64,000 nucleotides of DNA, taken from assembly GCF_016909125.1 (NCBI RefSeq), contig NZ_JAFBFD010000001.1:62001-126000 (forward strand), written 5' to 3'. The notes beneath the pieces are model-generated. The model had not been told where the DNA came from. It made no database searches and was given only the letters and a program-made list of their open reading frames with translations. Position numbers and translations under genes: made by a program. This document shows, piece by piece, positions 40,592 through 49,738 of the stretch. The stretch comes from Enterococcus lemanii. Its GTDB lineage: Bacteria > Bacillota > Bacilli > Lactobacillales > Enterococcaceae. Numbering within the stretch: position 1 is the stretch's first letter; the number at the start of each line of letters is the position of its first letter.

Positions 40592-42865
40592 ATGACTACT
40601 CGCGATTATGAAAAAAAACAACTACAAAAAAACATTCAACGAATCCGCAATGAAAAAGAAATGCTTGAAGCACAACAGCAACAAGGTTCACAAGATTTGC
40701 AAGAACAGCTAAAAGAAGTGGCTGAAAAACGGATTAATGCTGGCTCTGAAGAAGCTTTTTATGAATCCGTTGTAGAATATCAACAACATCAACAAGATTT
40801 AATGATTCGTTATCAAACGACCGAAGCACAAGCAAAGCGAATTCACGCACTAACCGTGATGGAAAAGACACCTTATTTTGGTCGAATTGATTTTAAAGAA
40901 GGCATCGAAAATCCAGAAACACTTTATTTAGGGATTGCCTCATTAAGAGACAAAAAAGAAGAAACGATTATTATTGACTGGCGTGCACCCATTGCAAACT
41001 TGTATTACGAAGGAGAAATTGGTCCGGCTTTTTATGCAACGGATACGGACCAGTTTGAAGTCGAATTACTTGGTAAACGTCAATTTAAAATTCAAGATGG
41101 TGAACTTGTTTCAATGGCTGATACTTCGGAAGTTATCAATGATGATTTCTTATTAGAAATTTTAGATGAAGCTTCTTCTGGCCAAATGAAAAATATTGTG
41201 TCGACGATCCAAAAAGCACAAAATGCGATTATTCGTGACACAACAAATCGATACTTGTTAATTGAAGGAATTGCCGGGAGTGGAAAAACATCCGCTTTGT
41301 TACAACGGATTGCCTTCTTAATGTATCGAAACCGAAAATGGTTAGAAGACGATCAAATTTTACTGTTTTCACCTAACCATTTATTTTCTGATTATATTGC
41401 ACAAGTTTTACCATCTCTGGGAGAAAGCGAAGTACCAACTCGAACCTTCCATGACTTTTTGCAACAGCTATTACCAGCCTATCAAGTTCAAAAAGAAGTC
41501 GCAGAAGAAGCACACTTTTTAACTGGTACTGACGACCGGATTCAACGCCTAAAAAATAGTTTGGCTCTCGTTCATTTACTACCAAATTACATTGAAAAAA
41601 TCACTGCTTTTGGACCATTATTTAGAGATTTAAAAATTAAAGGAACGACTTATATTAGTAAGGAACAAATTCGTAATTGGTACCAAGAAACAAATCCTAA
41701 TCTACCTTTATATCAAAGAAGTCAACTACTTCAAACAAAGCTCCTAAAAAAAATTGGGGGACTTGAAAAAGACGAACTTAGAAAGGCTTGGGTAAAAGAA
41801 GAAGCAGAAGAATTACTTCACCAGTTATTTGAAGAAGATCCTCATCAAGAGTCAAGCGAAGAAAATGAAAGACGCTTATTAAAGAAGTTCCGTCAACAAA
41901 TTGTTCGAAAAAAATTCCGCAGCTTAACAATTGGTGTGAAAAGATATCGTTTTATCAATCGACCAAAGCAATATCTACACTTCTTATCTCAAGTTTCTGA
42001 GCAAAAGCTAGCTGACTTTGACTTAGATTGTACAACGTGGAATGAGCACTTGGCCAACTTAAAAAGTGATTTACGGCAAAAAGAGCTTCGTCAAGAAGAT
42101 GGCTTGCTATTCTTTTTATTAACACAAAGTCTTTTTCCAGTGAATATCCAACAAAAGGCGCGTTTTATTTTTATTGATGAAATGCAAGATTTTCCGCCAG
42201 CTCAAGTTGCTTTACTACGCACACTTTATCCAAAAGCTGGCATAAGTCTGTGTGGCGATTTAAATCAAAAAGTCTTTGGAAATGAAACGATTGTTCAATC
42301 ACTAGACCAACTTTTCCCAAATGAAGAAGTCGCACGCTACCAGTTAACAACTAGTTACCGTTCGACAAAAGAAATTACCGATTTTGCGAATCATTTCTTA
42401 TCTCAGGAAGAACAAGTTCGAACAACCGCACGAAACGGGAAAAAACCAACGATTTATCAAGCAAACAATCAAAAAGAGCGAATTCGCTTACTATTAAATG
42501 AAATTGAAATCACTCGTAAAAATCATCCCTATTGGCGTTTAGCGATTATTGGAAAAACGAGTGCCGAGTGTCAAGCTTTATACGACGCTCTCGATGAAAA
42601 GAGTCAAGAAAAAATTCAATTAATTACGTCTGAAGAAGATTATATGAAACGACCAGTCATGATCATACCGGCTTTCTTAGCCAAAGGATTAGAGTTTGAT
42701 AGTGTTTTCGCCTGGGACATTGGCTATAACTTCTCCACTCCTCAAGATCGCTTGATTTTATATACCATTGCCACCCGCGCGATGCATGAATTGACCGTTT
42801 TTGTCCCTGAGCAAAAGAGCCCTTTTTTAAAGAACTTAACCACGGAAATGGCTGATTATAAATAA
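40592..42865 (+). CDS. helD: RNA polymerase recycling helicase HelD
   Basis: A 757-residue UvrD/Rep-like superfamily 1 ATPase. The N-terminal 60 residues form a Gln/Glu-rich coiled coil, which in HelD reaches into the RNA polymerase secondary channel. Walker A is GIAGSGKTSALLQRIAFL near 227, motif II FIDEMQDFPPAQ near 530, motif III LCGDLNQKVFG, motif IV TTSYRSTKEI, and a motif VI-like end ATRAMHEL. Length and the split insertion (about 310-470) fit Firmicutes HelD, which frees stalled RNA polymerase from DNA. The sequence lacks UvrD/PcrA features outside the motifs. The ATG follows AGAGGGGG. Confidence 0.88.
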   Translation: MTTRDYEKKQLQKNIQRIRNEKEMLEAQQQQGSQDLQEQLKEVAEKRINAGSEEAFYESVVEYQQHQQDLMIRYQTTEAQAKRIHALTVMEKTPYFGRIDFKEGIENPETLYLGIASLRDKKEETIIIDWRAPIANLYYEGEIGPAFYATDTDQFEVELLGKRQFKIQDGELVSMADTSEVINDDFLLEILDEASSGQMKNIVSTIQKAQNAIIRDTTNRYLLIEGIAGSGKTSALLQRIAFLMYRNRKWLEDDQILLFSPNHLFSDYIAQVLPSLGESEVPTRTFHDFLQQLLPAYQVQKEVAEEAHFLTGTDDRIQRLKNSLALVHLLPNYIEKITAFGPLFRDLKIKGTTYISKEQIRNWYQETNPNLPLYQRSQLLQTKLLKKIGGLEKDELRKAWVKEEAEELLHQLFEEDPHQESSEENERRLLKKFRQQIVRKKFRSLTIGVKRYRFINRPKQYLHFLSQVSEQKLADFDLDCTTWNEHLANLKSDLRQKELRQEDGLLFFLLTQSLFPVNIQQKARFIFIDEMQDFPPAQVALLRTLYPKAGISLCGDLNQKVFGNETIVQSLDQLFPNEEVARYQLTTSYRSTKEITDFANHFLSQEEQVRTTARNGKKPTIYQANNQKERIRLLLNEIEITRKNHPYWRLAIIGKTSAECQALYDALDEKSQEKIQLITSEEDYMKRPVMIIPAFLAKGLEFDSVFAWDIGYNFSTPQDRLILYTIATRAMHELTVFVPEQKSPFLKNLTTEMADYK

Positions 42866-42927
42866 TCTGAAACAATCTATTAAGAAGCTTGCACACGTTC
42901 TTTATCTGGGGCTTAATAAATATGAAT

Positions 42928-42978
42928 AAAAACTCGTTTCACTTTTACACAGTGTGTTCAAGTGAAACGAGTTTTTTT
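42928..42978. terminator. Bidirectional terminator between helD and cls
   Basis: AAAAACTCGTTTCACTT pairs with AAGTGAAACGAGTTTTTTT around a 15-nt loop. The genes converge here, and the cls stop codon lies at the end of the T run. Confidence 0.92.
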
Positions 42979-44548
42979 ACATGAGTGGCGCAAATATTTT
43001 CAAAAACCAGCCTAATAAACGAGTACTTTTCTTTTCACGATAAACATCTTCTAGCGTCACCTGTTGACTTAATGCTCGGGTTTGATTAAAATCTTTGACC
43101 ATCTCACCAATAGCAGGAACATCTTCTAAATAAACGCCACATTCAAAATGATGATAAAAACTTCGATAATCTAAATTAATTGTACCAATTGTCCCTTTAT
43201 AGCCGTCAACTACAAAACTTTTGGCGTGGACAAATCCAGGTGTATACTCGTAAATTTCAACGCCGGCTTGAATCAAGGTGGCATAATGACTTTTGGCTAA
43301 AGCAAAGGCATATTTTTTATCAGGAATATGTGGTAAAATAATTTGAACTTTTACGCCTCTTTTAGCCGCAAAAGTCAATGCGGTCTCCATCTCACCATCT
43401 AGTATTAAATAAGGAGTCATGATTTGCACAAACGATTGGGCTTTGTTTAACAAATCAAAATAAACCATCTCACCCACGCGCTCTCCGTCAAGCGGCGAAT
43501 CGCCATAGGGTAGGACAAAACCCTTCCCATGAGCTTTTATTCCTTCTTGTTCAGACAATTTTAACCACTTTTCAAAGTCTGTCGTATTACTATCTAACGC
43601 CCACATTTGCAAAAACATCAGTGTAAAACTTTGAGCGGCACCTCCGCGAATTTTTACGGCTGTATCCTTCCAGTGACCGAAACGTTCAATTTTATTAATA
43701 TATTCATCGGCTAAATTTACACCACCCGTATAAGCGACTTGTCCATCAATGACACAAATTTTACGATGATCTCGAAAATTATAAACTGTTGAGATAAAAG
43801 GTTGAATTGGAGCAAACACTTTACATTTAATGCCGTATTTGGCTAATTCTTTCGAGTACGAACGAGGAAGTAAAGAGAATTCACAAAAGCCGTCATACAT
43901 AAAACGCACTTCAACACCTTCTTGCGCTTTCTCAATTAAAATTTCTAAAATTTGTCCCCACATTTCGCCCTTTGCTACAATAAAGTATTCCATAAAAATA
44001 AAATGTTTTGCCGCTTTTAATTCTTGTAATAAATCCGCAAATTTTTCTTCTCCCAAAGAAAAATAAGTCACTTCACCATTATGGTAAACGGGACAATTCC
44101 CTGCTTGGTTTATGAAAGTTGCTAGTCCTTTTAAATCTGGTCGTTCCTCTAGCTCTTTTTTCACTTCTTCTTTTGTCTTAATTAATTCTCTAGACGCTTC
44201 TTTTATTTGAATTAAACGACTACTTTCAAGACGGTGCCCAAAATCTAAACGGGTATAAAAATAAAATAAAATACCTATAACCGGTAATAAAGTAAAAATT
44301 AACATCCAAGTCAATTTTACACTGTTATCACTTTTGCTATTAAATAAAATTAAATAGCCTACTATCGAAAAGACAATAAAACTATAATAAAATAAATGCG
44401 CATAATTGACGGTAATGTACTGATACAAACCAAATATCAGCCAAACTTGAACAAGTAACAAAAATAAAACAATCCCAAAGCGACTGAAAACAAGTTGTAA
44501 GAAGCCTTGCTTACTTCTTTCAAACAAATCATTTTCTTCTGATTTCAT
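42977..44548 (-). CDS. cls: Cardiolipin synthase
   Basis: A 523-residue phospholipase D family membrane enzyme that condenses two phosphatidylglycerols into cardiolipin. Two or three N-terminal membrane segments (about 18-110) are followed by two HKD motifs: HRKICVIDGQVAYTGGVNLAD near 235 and HAKSFVVDGYKGTIGTINLDYRS near 445. It has the normal length for ClsA-type enzymes. The ATG at 44548 has AAAGGAG 7 nt upstream; the ATG two codons earlier is too close to it. It follows the unknown gene by 10 to 15 nt, so the two are probably co-transcribed. In enterococci Cls variants are known in daptomycin resistance; no such change can be judged here. Confidence 0.95.
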   Translation of the reverse strand: MKSEENDLFERSKQGFLQLVFSRFGIVLFLLLVQVWLIFGLYQYITVNYAHLFYYSFIVFSIVGYLILFNSKSDNSVKLTWMLIFTLLPVIGILFYFYTRLDFGHRLESSRLIQIKEASRELIKTKEEVKKELEERPDLKGLATFINQAGNCPVYHNGEVTYFSLGEEKFADLLQELKAAKHFIFMEYFIVAKGEMWGQILEILIEKAQEGVEVRFMYDGFCEFSLLPRSYSKELAKYGIKCKVFAPIQPFISTVYNFRDHRKICVIDGQVAYTGGVNLADEYINKIERFGHWKDTAVKIRGGAAQSFTLMFLQMWALDSNTTDFEKWLKLSEQEGIKAHGKGFVLPYGDSPLDGERVGEMVYFDLLNKAQSFVQIMTPYLILDGEMETALTFAAKRGVKVQIILPHIPDKKYAFALAKSHYATLIQAGVEIYEYTPGFVHAKSFVVDGYKGTIGTINLDYRSFYHHFECGVYLEDVPAIGEMVKDFNQTRALSQQVTLEDVYREKKSTRLLGWFLKIFAPLM

Positions 44549-44563
44549 AAGCATGCTCCTTTT

Positions 44564-45214
44564 TTAAGCCAACGATGCTAAAGTCGTTGGGTATTTTAAT
44601 TGAATTATCTTTAAAATAACGGCTAATTCTGACATATTTTGCTGATTTTCCTCATCAAAAATACGACTATGACGTCCAATCCCGCCATTATCAATTAAGC
44701 GATTGACTCGATTCCAATCCACAAATTCTTCTAATCGTGTAAATTTACTCAACGGAAAGCCCGCACCATCTAAAATTTCAGCCAAACGAAACGTTAAAAA
44801 GGCGGTATCGATTATTTTTTCACGAGTGCTTGTTAAACGATTGGTACTTTGCGTATCTTTTACAAGAATCGCTGCTGGACGATTGGCTAAAAACCAATCC
44901 AATAAGTAGAAGAAGCCTTCTAAACGTAAGCTTTCTTCAAACAAACGAAACGTGTCTTCTGATTGGCGAAAAACTAAAGGAATTAAATATTTATCGCGAT
45001 AGATTAGCATCGGTGCTTGTGTTACCGAGCAATTCAAATAACGATTTAAATAGGTAACTCCGCGAAAATCACCTAAACGATACCCTTGTACTCCTAAGTG
45101 TTGATATCGTTGGCACAACTTCGAGCAATCATTAATTGAAACTGAAATTTCCGTAATTTTATCGTAACCACTTAATATACGATCAAATGGAATTAATATG
45201 GTCCCTTCGCTCAT
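44564..45214 (-). CDS. Hypothetical protein, probably co-transcribed with cls
   Basis: A 216-residue protein I do not recognise. It has no signal peptide, no clear membrane helix and no familiar motif. Central hydrophobic stretches (FFYLLDWFLANRPAAILV near 105) look like buried strands and helices of a globular protein. It is rich in Arg, Asp and Leu and ends hydrophobic. The ATG at 45214 follows AAGGAGGAATAAG, a strong ribosome binding site, and codon use resembles its neighbours, so the gene is real. The start of cls is 15 nt downstream, which suggests a link to membrane lipids, but this is inference only. Confidence 0.75.
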   Translation of the reverse strand: MSEGTILIPFDRILSGYDKITEISVSINDCSKLCQRYQHLGVQGYRLGDFRGVTYLNRYLNCSVTQAPMLIYRDKYLIPLVFRQSEDTFRLFEESLRLEGFFYLLDWFLANRPAAILVKDTQSTNRLTSTREKIIDTAFLTFRLAEILDGAGFPLSKFTRLEEFVDWNRVNRLIDNGGIGRHSRIFDEENQQNMSELAVILKIIQLKYPTTLASLA

Positions 45215-45311
45215 CTTATTCCTCCTTACCGTTTTTATTGATGCTTTATTATAACATATCTCATTGCATTATCCCTTAATAAAAAAACGCTTTCTTTTAA
45301 TTGTTACAATT

Positions 45312-45343
45312 AAAAAAGAGGCGGCTTTTGCCCAACCTCTTTC
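45312..45343 (-). terminator. Terminator of the YebC-family gene
   Basis: Read leftward, AAAGAGG and CCTCTTTTTT form a stem with inner GGGC/GCC pairing and a T run, 14 nt after the stop. Confidence 0.8.
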
Positions 45344-45355
45344 AACTTTTTTGAT

Positions 45356-46081
45356 TTACGCTTCATCTTCCAAAGAAACGTTATGAAAAACCATCTGCAC
45401 ATCTTCTAAGTCTTCTAACGCGTCAATCATTTTCTCAAACTTAACTAAGTCGTCTCCTGTTAGCGTAACTTCATTTTGCGGAATCATTTGCATTTCTGCT
45501 ACTGAAAAATCTTCAATTCCTTTTTCTTTTAACGCTTCTTGAATCGCATGAAAATCTTCAGGCTCTCCGTGAACAATGATTTGACCTTCTTCTTCTTCAA
45601 CATCACGCACGTCAATTTCTTTTTCCATTAAATATTCTAAAATTTCATCTGCATCTTCACCGGCAAACCCGAATAAAGCAGTATTATCAAACAAATAAGC
45701 AACAGAACCAGAAACACCCATGTTCCCCCCGTTTTTACCATATGCAGCCCGTACATCAGCGGCTGTTCGGTTAACGTTATTTGTTAAGGTGTCAACAATT
45801 ACCATTGAACCGTTCGGACCAAATCCTTCGTAACGTAACTCAGAGAATTGTTCGTCACTTGAGCCCTTTGCTTTTTCAATTGCACGGTCAATAATGTGTT
45901 TTGGCACGTTATAGGTTTTTGCACGATCAATAACAAATTTCAACTTTTGATTACTATGGGGATCAGGGTCACCTGATTTTGCTGCCGCATAAATTTCAAT
46001 TCCAAATTTTGCGTATACTTTACTATTGTTTGCATCTTTTGCCGTTTTTTTAGCGACAATATTTGCCCATTTTCGTCCCAT
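45356..46081 (-). CDS. YebC/PmpR family protein, YeeI (YebC2)-like
   Basis: A 241-residue member of the YebC/TACO1 family. It starts [20 protein letters not shown], the variant start of the YeeN/YeeI branch rather than the AGHSKW start of classical YebC. Also present are [16 protein letters not shown] and [14 protein letters not shown]. Family members were long listed as transcription regulators. Recent work gives YebC proteins a role in translation of proline-rich stretches. Monocistronic. The ATG at 46081 follows AAAGGAGAATC. Confidence 0.93.
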   Translation of the reverse strand: MGRKWANIVAKKTAKDANNSKVYAKFGIEIYAAAKSGDPDPHSNQKLKFVIDRAKTYNVPKHIIDRAIEKAKGSSDEQFSELRYEGFGPNGSMVIVDTLTNNVNRTAADVRAAYGKNGGNMGVSGSVAYLFDNTALFGFAGEDADEILEYLMEKEIDVRDVEEEEGQIIVHGEPEDFHAIQEALKEKGIEDFSVAEMQMIPQNEVTLTGDDLVKFEKMIDALEDLEDVQMVFHNVSLEDEA

Positions 46082-46187
46082 GATTCATTCTCCTTTTTTT
46101 CTTGTCTAAGTAAACCAATTTGGTCAAACTTCCTTTGTTATTATACTCGTCTAAAGCCAATCTGTGAAGTATTTTTCAGCAAAAATA

Positions 46188-47342
46188 TTACTGGATTGGA
46201 AATCGTCCGAAAATTTGTTCAGGGATGTTCGAATGCCCCATTTGGTAAATTTGGTTACTTCGAATCATCAAAGGGTAGTTTTCAACGATTTTTGCATCAA
46301 CTTTTGAAATAATCGGCAAGGAAGACTCCTTTTTAATTGTTTTTAAATATTTTTTTCCCGCTGGTGTAAAACCAAGTAATTGAATCGACTTTTGTTGCCA
46401 AGCTTGTGTCATTTCGGTTGTTTTAATATTTAAAAGTACGTAACACAATAGGCGTTGAATACGCGTTTTTGTGTATCGTTTTGTTTGAAGCAAAGACAAA
46501 TAATGACTCCAGCTCGTCGCTTCAAGAATATATTTTTTCAATCGATATTCGAGTCCTTCTGTCATTTGATACATTTCTTTTAATTCACTTATTGAACTAC
46601 TTATAATTTTATATCGTAAAATGGTCCAATAATCTGACCAGTCAACCGTATAGTCCTTTATTGCTTTTTGTGTTGCAGCTGGAACTACCTGACTCACATC
46701 CAAACCTTGACGAAGACCTTGGCGAATGGCTGTCGCACTAGCAATATCACCTACCATTTCCAATGAATGGTATTGACTATTTTTTCGTGGCAAAGCAATA
46801 AGTTCCATTGGTTTAGTTAAATGAGCATTTTGGTACGCATAACTCATCCCTAAAATATGATTTGGTGAAAATTTTCCTGTCCCTAATTGAGGGAAAAAAA
46901 CTGGTAGAATTTGCGCCATTTTTTGCGAATAAGATAAATTTTTTGAATCAGTTTGTTTAAACATGGCATCAATTTTTTCTTTTTGCGCATGATATTGTTC
47001 ACCAAATTCGTTGTAATTAAATGAACTCGTGGCATCTGTTCCAAAACACACCGACTGACAACCGAGGGCACTTAATATTTGAATACCGCCATATGCAAAA
47101 TAATCGGCTGCTTGCACGGCCCATTCTACTGGTAATTCAACAACTAAATCGACCCCATTTGCTAAAGCAGCTTGCACTCGTTGCCACTTGTCGATCATCG
47201 CCGGTTCCCCTCTTTGTAGAAAATTACCACTCATGATTGCTACGATAATTTCTGCTTGTGAAAGTTCACGCGCTTTTTGTACATGGTATAAATGCCCATT
47301 ATGAAACGGATTATATTCAACGATTAAGCCGCAAGCTTTCAT
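46188..47342 (-). CDS. tmcAL: tRNA(Met) cytidine acetate ligase TmcAL
   Basis: A 384-residue enzyme (formerly YlbM) that makes N4-acetylcytidine at the wobble base of elongator tRNA-Met from acetate and ATP. The nucleotidyl-transferase motif VEYNPFHNGHLYH is at the N terminus, and MSGNFLQRGEPA and LPRKNSQYHS follow. I chose the ATG at 47342, with AAGGTG 8 nt upstream; a GTG at 47351 is inside that ribosome binding site. It follows the yqeM methyltransferase but a terminator hairpin lies in between. Confidence 0.95.
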   Translation of the reverse strand: MKACGLIVEYNPFHNGHLYHVQKARELSQAEIIVAIMSGNFLQRGEPAMIDKWQRVQAALANGVDLVVELPVEWAVQAADYFAYGGIQILSALGCQSVCFGTDATSSFNYNEFGEQYHAQKEKIDAMFKQTDSKNLSYSQKMAQILPVFFPQLGTGKFSPNHILGMSYAYQNAHLTKPMELIALPRKNSQYHSLEMVGDIASATAIRQGLRQGLDVSQVVPAATQKAIKDYTVDWSDYWTILRYKIISSSISELKEMYQMTEGLEYRLKKYILEATSWSHYLSLLQTKRYTKTRIQRLLCYVLLNIKTTEMTQAWQQKSIQLLGFTPAGKKYLKTIKKESSLPIISKVDAKIVENYPLMIRSNQIYQMGHSNIPEQIFGRFPIQ

Positions 47343-47359
47343 TTTTTTCACCTTCTAAC

Positions 47360-47394
47360 AAAAAAGAGATAAAAGAGGACTTCACTTTTATCTC
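47360..47394 (-). terminator. Terminator between yqeM and tmcAL
   Basis: Read leftward, GAGATAAAAG (47385-47394 side) and CTTTTATCTC (47366-47375) form a perfect 10-bp stem with a 9-nt loop and a TTTTTT tail. It lies 9 nt after the yqeM stop and only 18 nt before tmcAL. Confidence 0.85.
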
Positions 47395-47402
47395 CTTGAA
47401 TC

Positions 47403-48131
47403 TTATTTTTGACAAACAAAGAACCAGCGACGACTTTTTTCGTTTGGTTCGCTATCAATAAAATCAGCATAGGTTGCGATCTTTTGAAACCCTGCATTTT
47501 CTAGCATCATTTGATAGGTAGCTAGGGGATACGTTTTTTCTTGATGCAATTCATCTTCTCGAATAAAAAGACCTTCTTCATTTTCGACAAAAAAAGTGAG
47601 AAAATGTTCGATGCTGTATTTTTCTTTGCCTTGATAACTATCCCATAAAAAAGCAAAATCATCTGTTTGATAATGATAACTATAATTAGGGAAAACTTCC
47701 GTCATCTGATAAGTTGAGTGCACATCAAATACGAAAATCCCATTTTCTTCTAGTAATTTATAAACGCCATCAAAAACCTCTTGCACTTGGATTTCATCTT
47801 CCATATAACAAATTGAGTCTGAAAAACAAGTGACGGCTTCATAAGTCCCTACCTCAGCTAAATCAAGCATATCACCGATAACAAATTGAATCTCTACTTC
47901 GCTTTCTTGGGCACGCTCACTTGCAATCATTAACATTTCTTCTGATAAATCAAGTGCGGTTACCTCAAAACCTTCTTTTGCAAACGCCACCGCTAAAGCT
48001 CCAGTCCCACAAGCAAGTTCTAATACTTGTTTTTTATCTTGCAGGTGTCTGATTGAAAAATCAAGCCAACGTTGATAAAGACTTGTATCCATGACTTCAT
48101 CGTATACAAAAGCAAATGTTTCATACGCCAT
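47403..48131 (-). CDS. yqeM: Class I SAM-dependent methyltransferase YqeM
   Basis: A 242-residue methyltransferase. The SAM loop VLELACGTGALAVAFAKEG is near residue 40, then VTALDLSEEML and CFSDSICYM. YqeM genes are conserved next to rsfS in Firmicutes; the substrate is unknown, perhaps tRNA or a ribosomal component. The ATG is 2 nt after the rsfS stop. Last gene of the yqeG operon before a terminator. Confidence 0.88.
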   Translation of the reverse strand: MAYETFAFVYDEVMDTSLYQRWLDFSIRHLQDKKQVLELACGTGALAVAFAKEGFEVTALDLSEEMLMIASERAQESEVEIQFVIGDMLDLAEVGTYEAVTCFSDSICYMEDEIQVQEVFDGVYKLLEENGIFVFDVHSTYQMTEVFPNYSYHYQTDDFAFLWDSYQGKEKYSIEHFLTFFVENEEGLFIREDELHQEKTYPLATYQMMLENAGFQKIATYADFIDSEPNEKSRRWFFVCQK

Positions 48132-48133
48132 AA

Positions 48134-48490
48134 TTAATCAACAATCCATTCGGTTAATGATACGAATGGTGCATCTGACCATAACTTCTCTAAGTTGTAA
48201 AAAGCACGTTCATTTGTATTAAATACATGAACAATCACTTCACCTAGATCAATCAAGATCCATTTACCACCATCTTTTCCTTCAATTCGTTTCACTTCAA
48301 CTTGCGCTTTTTCTTCTTGCTCTATAATTTCATCGACAATGGCTGAAATTTGGCGATCCGTATTGGCGGAACAAATCATGAAATAATCGGCTAGTAATGA
48401 AATTTCTTTCACTTCTAACGCTATAATATCTTCAGCACGCTTACTATCAGCTGCTTTTACTGCTATTTCTAAAATCTTTTGACTATCTAT
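48134..48490 (-). CDS. rsfS: Ribosomal silencing factor RsfS, apparently with an ATA start
   Basis: RsfS binds ribosomal protein uL14 and blocks subunit joining when nutrients are scarce. The conserved body is clear: EISLLADYFMICSAN, WILIDLGEVIVHVF and YNLEKLWSDAP. The first normal start in frame, GTG 48412, would give 92 residues, has no ribosome binding site and loses the N-terminal helix. Upstream of it the frame stays open and encodes IDSQKILEIAVKAADSKRAE and beyond, just the expected N terminus. The best start is ATA at 48488-48490, with AAGGAGG 8 nt upstream, giving 118 residues, the usual length. It overlaps yqeK by 8 nt. Confidence 0.85.
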   Translation of the reverse strand: MDSQKILEIAVKAADSKRAEDIIALEVKEISLLADYFMICSANTDRQISAIVDEIIEQEEKAQVEVKRIEGKDGGKWILIDLGEVIVHVFNTNERAFYNLEKLWSDAPFVSLTEWIVD

Positions 48491-49094
48491 GAGAATCTCC
48501 TCCTTGAAATTTGGCGACCCAACGATTATAGGTCTCGATTGTTTTTGGGTAAATTACTTGTTCTTTTTCAATTAAATGTTTCAAAGTTTGTTTGGTTGCA
48601 AATGCTACCGCTTGGTCTAAATCAATTTCTGCAAGTTGTCGTGCCTCGTTCACACCAGGAAAATCGCGTCCTGGCTCAATGTAATCCGCCACATAAATGA
48701 TTTTATCAAGCAAGGACATTTTAGCTGCTCCAGTTGTATGGTAGGCAACTGCTTGTAAAATTTCTTTATCCGAAATCCCTAACTCTTTTTCAATGAAATA
48801 CGTGCCAACTACTCCATGCCAAATTGCATTGTTCCAATTTAGTAATTCCAAATCAAAATTCTGAGTTCGTATGATTTGCCGAAACTCTTCGTCGCTACGT
48901 TCTTTCGCATAGTCATGCACAAGTGCGGCTATGCGTGCTTTTAAAAGGTCTCCTTGAAACCGTTTAGCCAAAGCAACTGCTGTTTCTTCGACTCCTAGAA
49001 CATGGTTAAACCTTTTTTCACTCATATTTTTTTTGATTTTTTGAAGTAACGTAGCTCGTTCGGAAAATATTTGTCCTTCTTTACTTTGTTCCAA
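48483..49094 (-). CDS. yqeK: HD-domain hydrolase YqeK
   Basis: A 203-residue HD phosphohydrolase. RFNHVLGVEETAVALAKRF gives the first His, ALVHDYAKE the HD pair, and WHGVVGTYF a later metal-binding His. YqeK proteins hydrolyse symmetric Ap4A. It is always near nadD and rsfS in Firmicutes. The start is a TTG at 49094, inside nadD, after AAGGG; the first ATG (49022) has no ribosome binding site. Confidence 0.93.
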   Translation of the reverse strand: MEQSKEGQIFSERATLLQKIKKNMSEKRFNHVLGVEETAVALAKRFQGDLLKARIAALVHDYAKERSDEEFRQIIRTQNFDLELLNWNNAIWHGVVGTYFIEKELGISDKEILQAVAYHTTGAAKMSLLDKIIYVADYIEPGRDFPGVNEARQLAEIDLDQAVAFATKQTLKHLIEKEQVIYPKTIETYNRWVAKFQGGDSHR

Positions 49095-49722
49095 GATACA
49101 ACCCTTCTTCCTTGATATAGTTTATCACTTGATCAGGTAGGAAGTAATTCACTGAACAGCCCTCTTGAACTTTGTTACGAATCATGGTTGAACTCAAATC
49201 AAGCCAAGGAATGTCGACCCAAATGACTGGATAATTCGTTTCAACAGGGTATCCCGGCCTTTTTACACCAACAAATTGAACTAGAGTAAACAATTCCTCT
49301 AAACGATACCAAGTTGGCAGATAATCAACCATATCACCACCAATAATAAAATAATAATCGGTATCAGGGTTTTGGTCAACTAAAGCAACCATTGTATCGT
49401 AAGTATAACTTTTTCCTTGTCTTTGTAACTCAATGGTTTCAACATGAAGCAAAGGATTATCTTGAATCGCTAATTCAATCATTTTTAAACGATGAGTCGC
49501 ATCAATGGTTTCTTTTTCATCCACATGTGGAGATGAAAAAGAAGGCATTAAACGAACTTCATCTAAACCAAGCGCTTGACCAACTTGATCAGCAACAATT
49601 AAGTGGGCAACATGAATTGGGTTAAAGTTCCCACCTAAAATTCCAACTTGTTTTCTTTTAAACGATTTTATTGGCATTTTTTGCTCTTTTGTCTCAATAA
49701 ATTGATCCTTCTGTGTTTTCAT
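49081..49722 (-). CDS. nadD: Nicotinate-nucleotide adenylyltransferase
   Basis: A 213-residue NadD, which makes deamido-NAD from nicotinate mononucleotide. VGILGGNFNPIHVAHLIVA holds the nucleotidyl-transferase loop near residue 30, IIGGDMVDYLPTWYRLEEL the middle motif, and LSSTMIRNKV the ISSTxIR motif. It has about 27 extra N-terminal residues compared with many NadD proteins (MKTQKDQFIETKEQ). I chose the ATG at 49722, six nt after AGGTG; a later ATG would fit the family but lacks a ribosome binding site. Confidence 0.95.
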   Translation of the reverse strand: MKTQKDQFIETKEQKMPIKSFKRKQVGILGGNFNPIHVAHLIVADQVGQALGLDEVRLMPSFSSPHVDEKETIDATHRLKMIELAIQDNPLLHVETIELQRQGKSYTYDTMVALVDQNPDTDYYFIIGGDMVDYLPTWYRLEELFTLVQFVGVKRPGYPVETNYPVIWVDIPWLDLSSTMIRNKVQEGCSVNYFLPDQVINYIKEEGLYLGTK

Positions 49723-49738
49723 GAACCACACCTACAAT

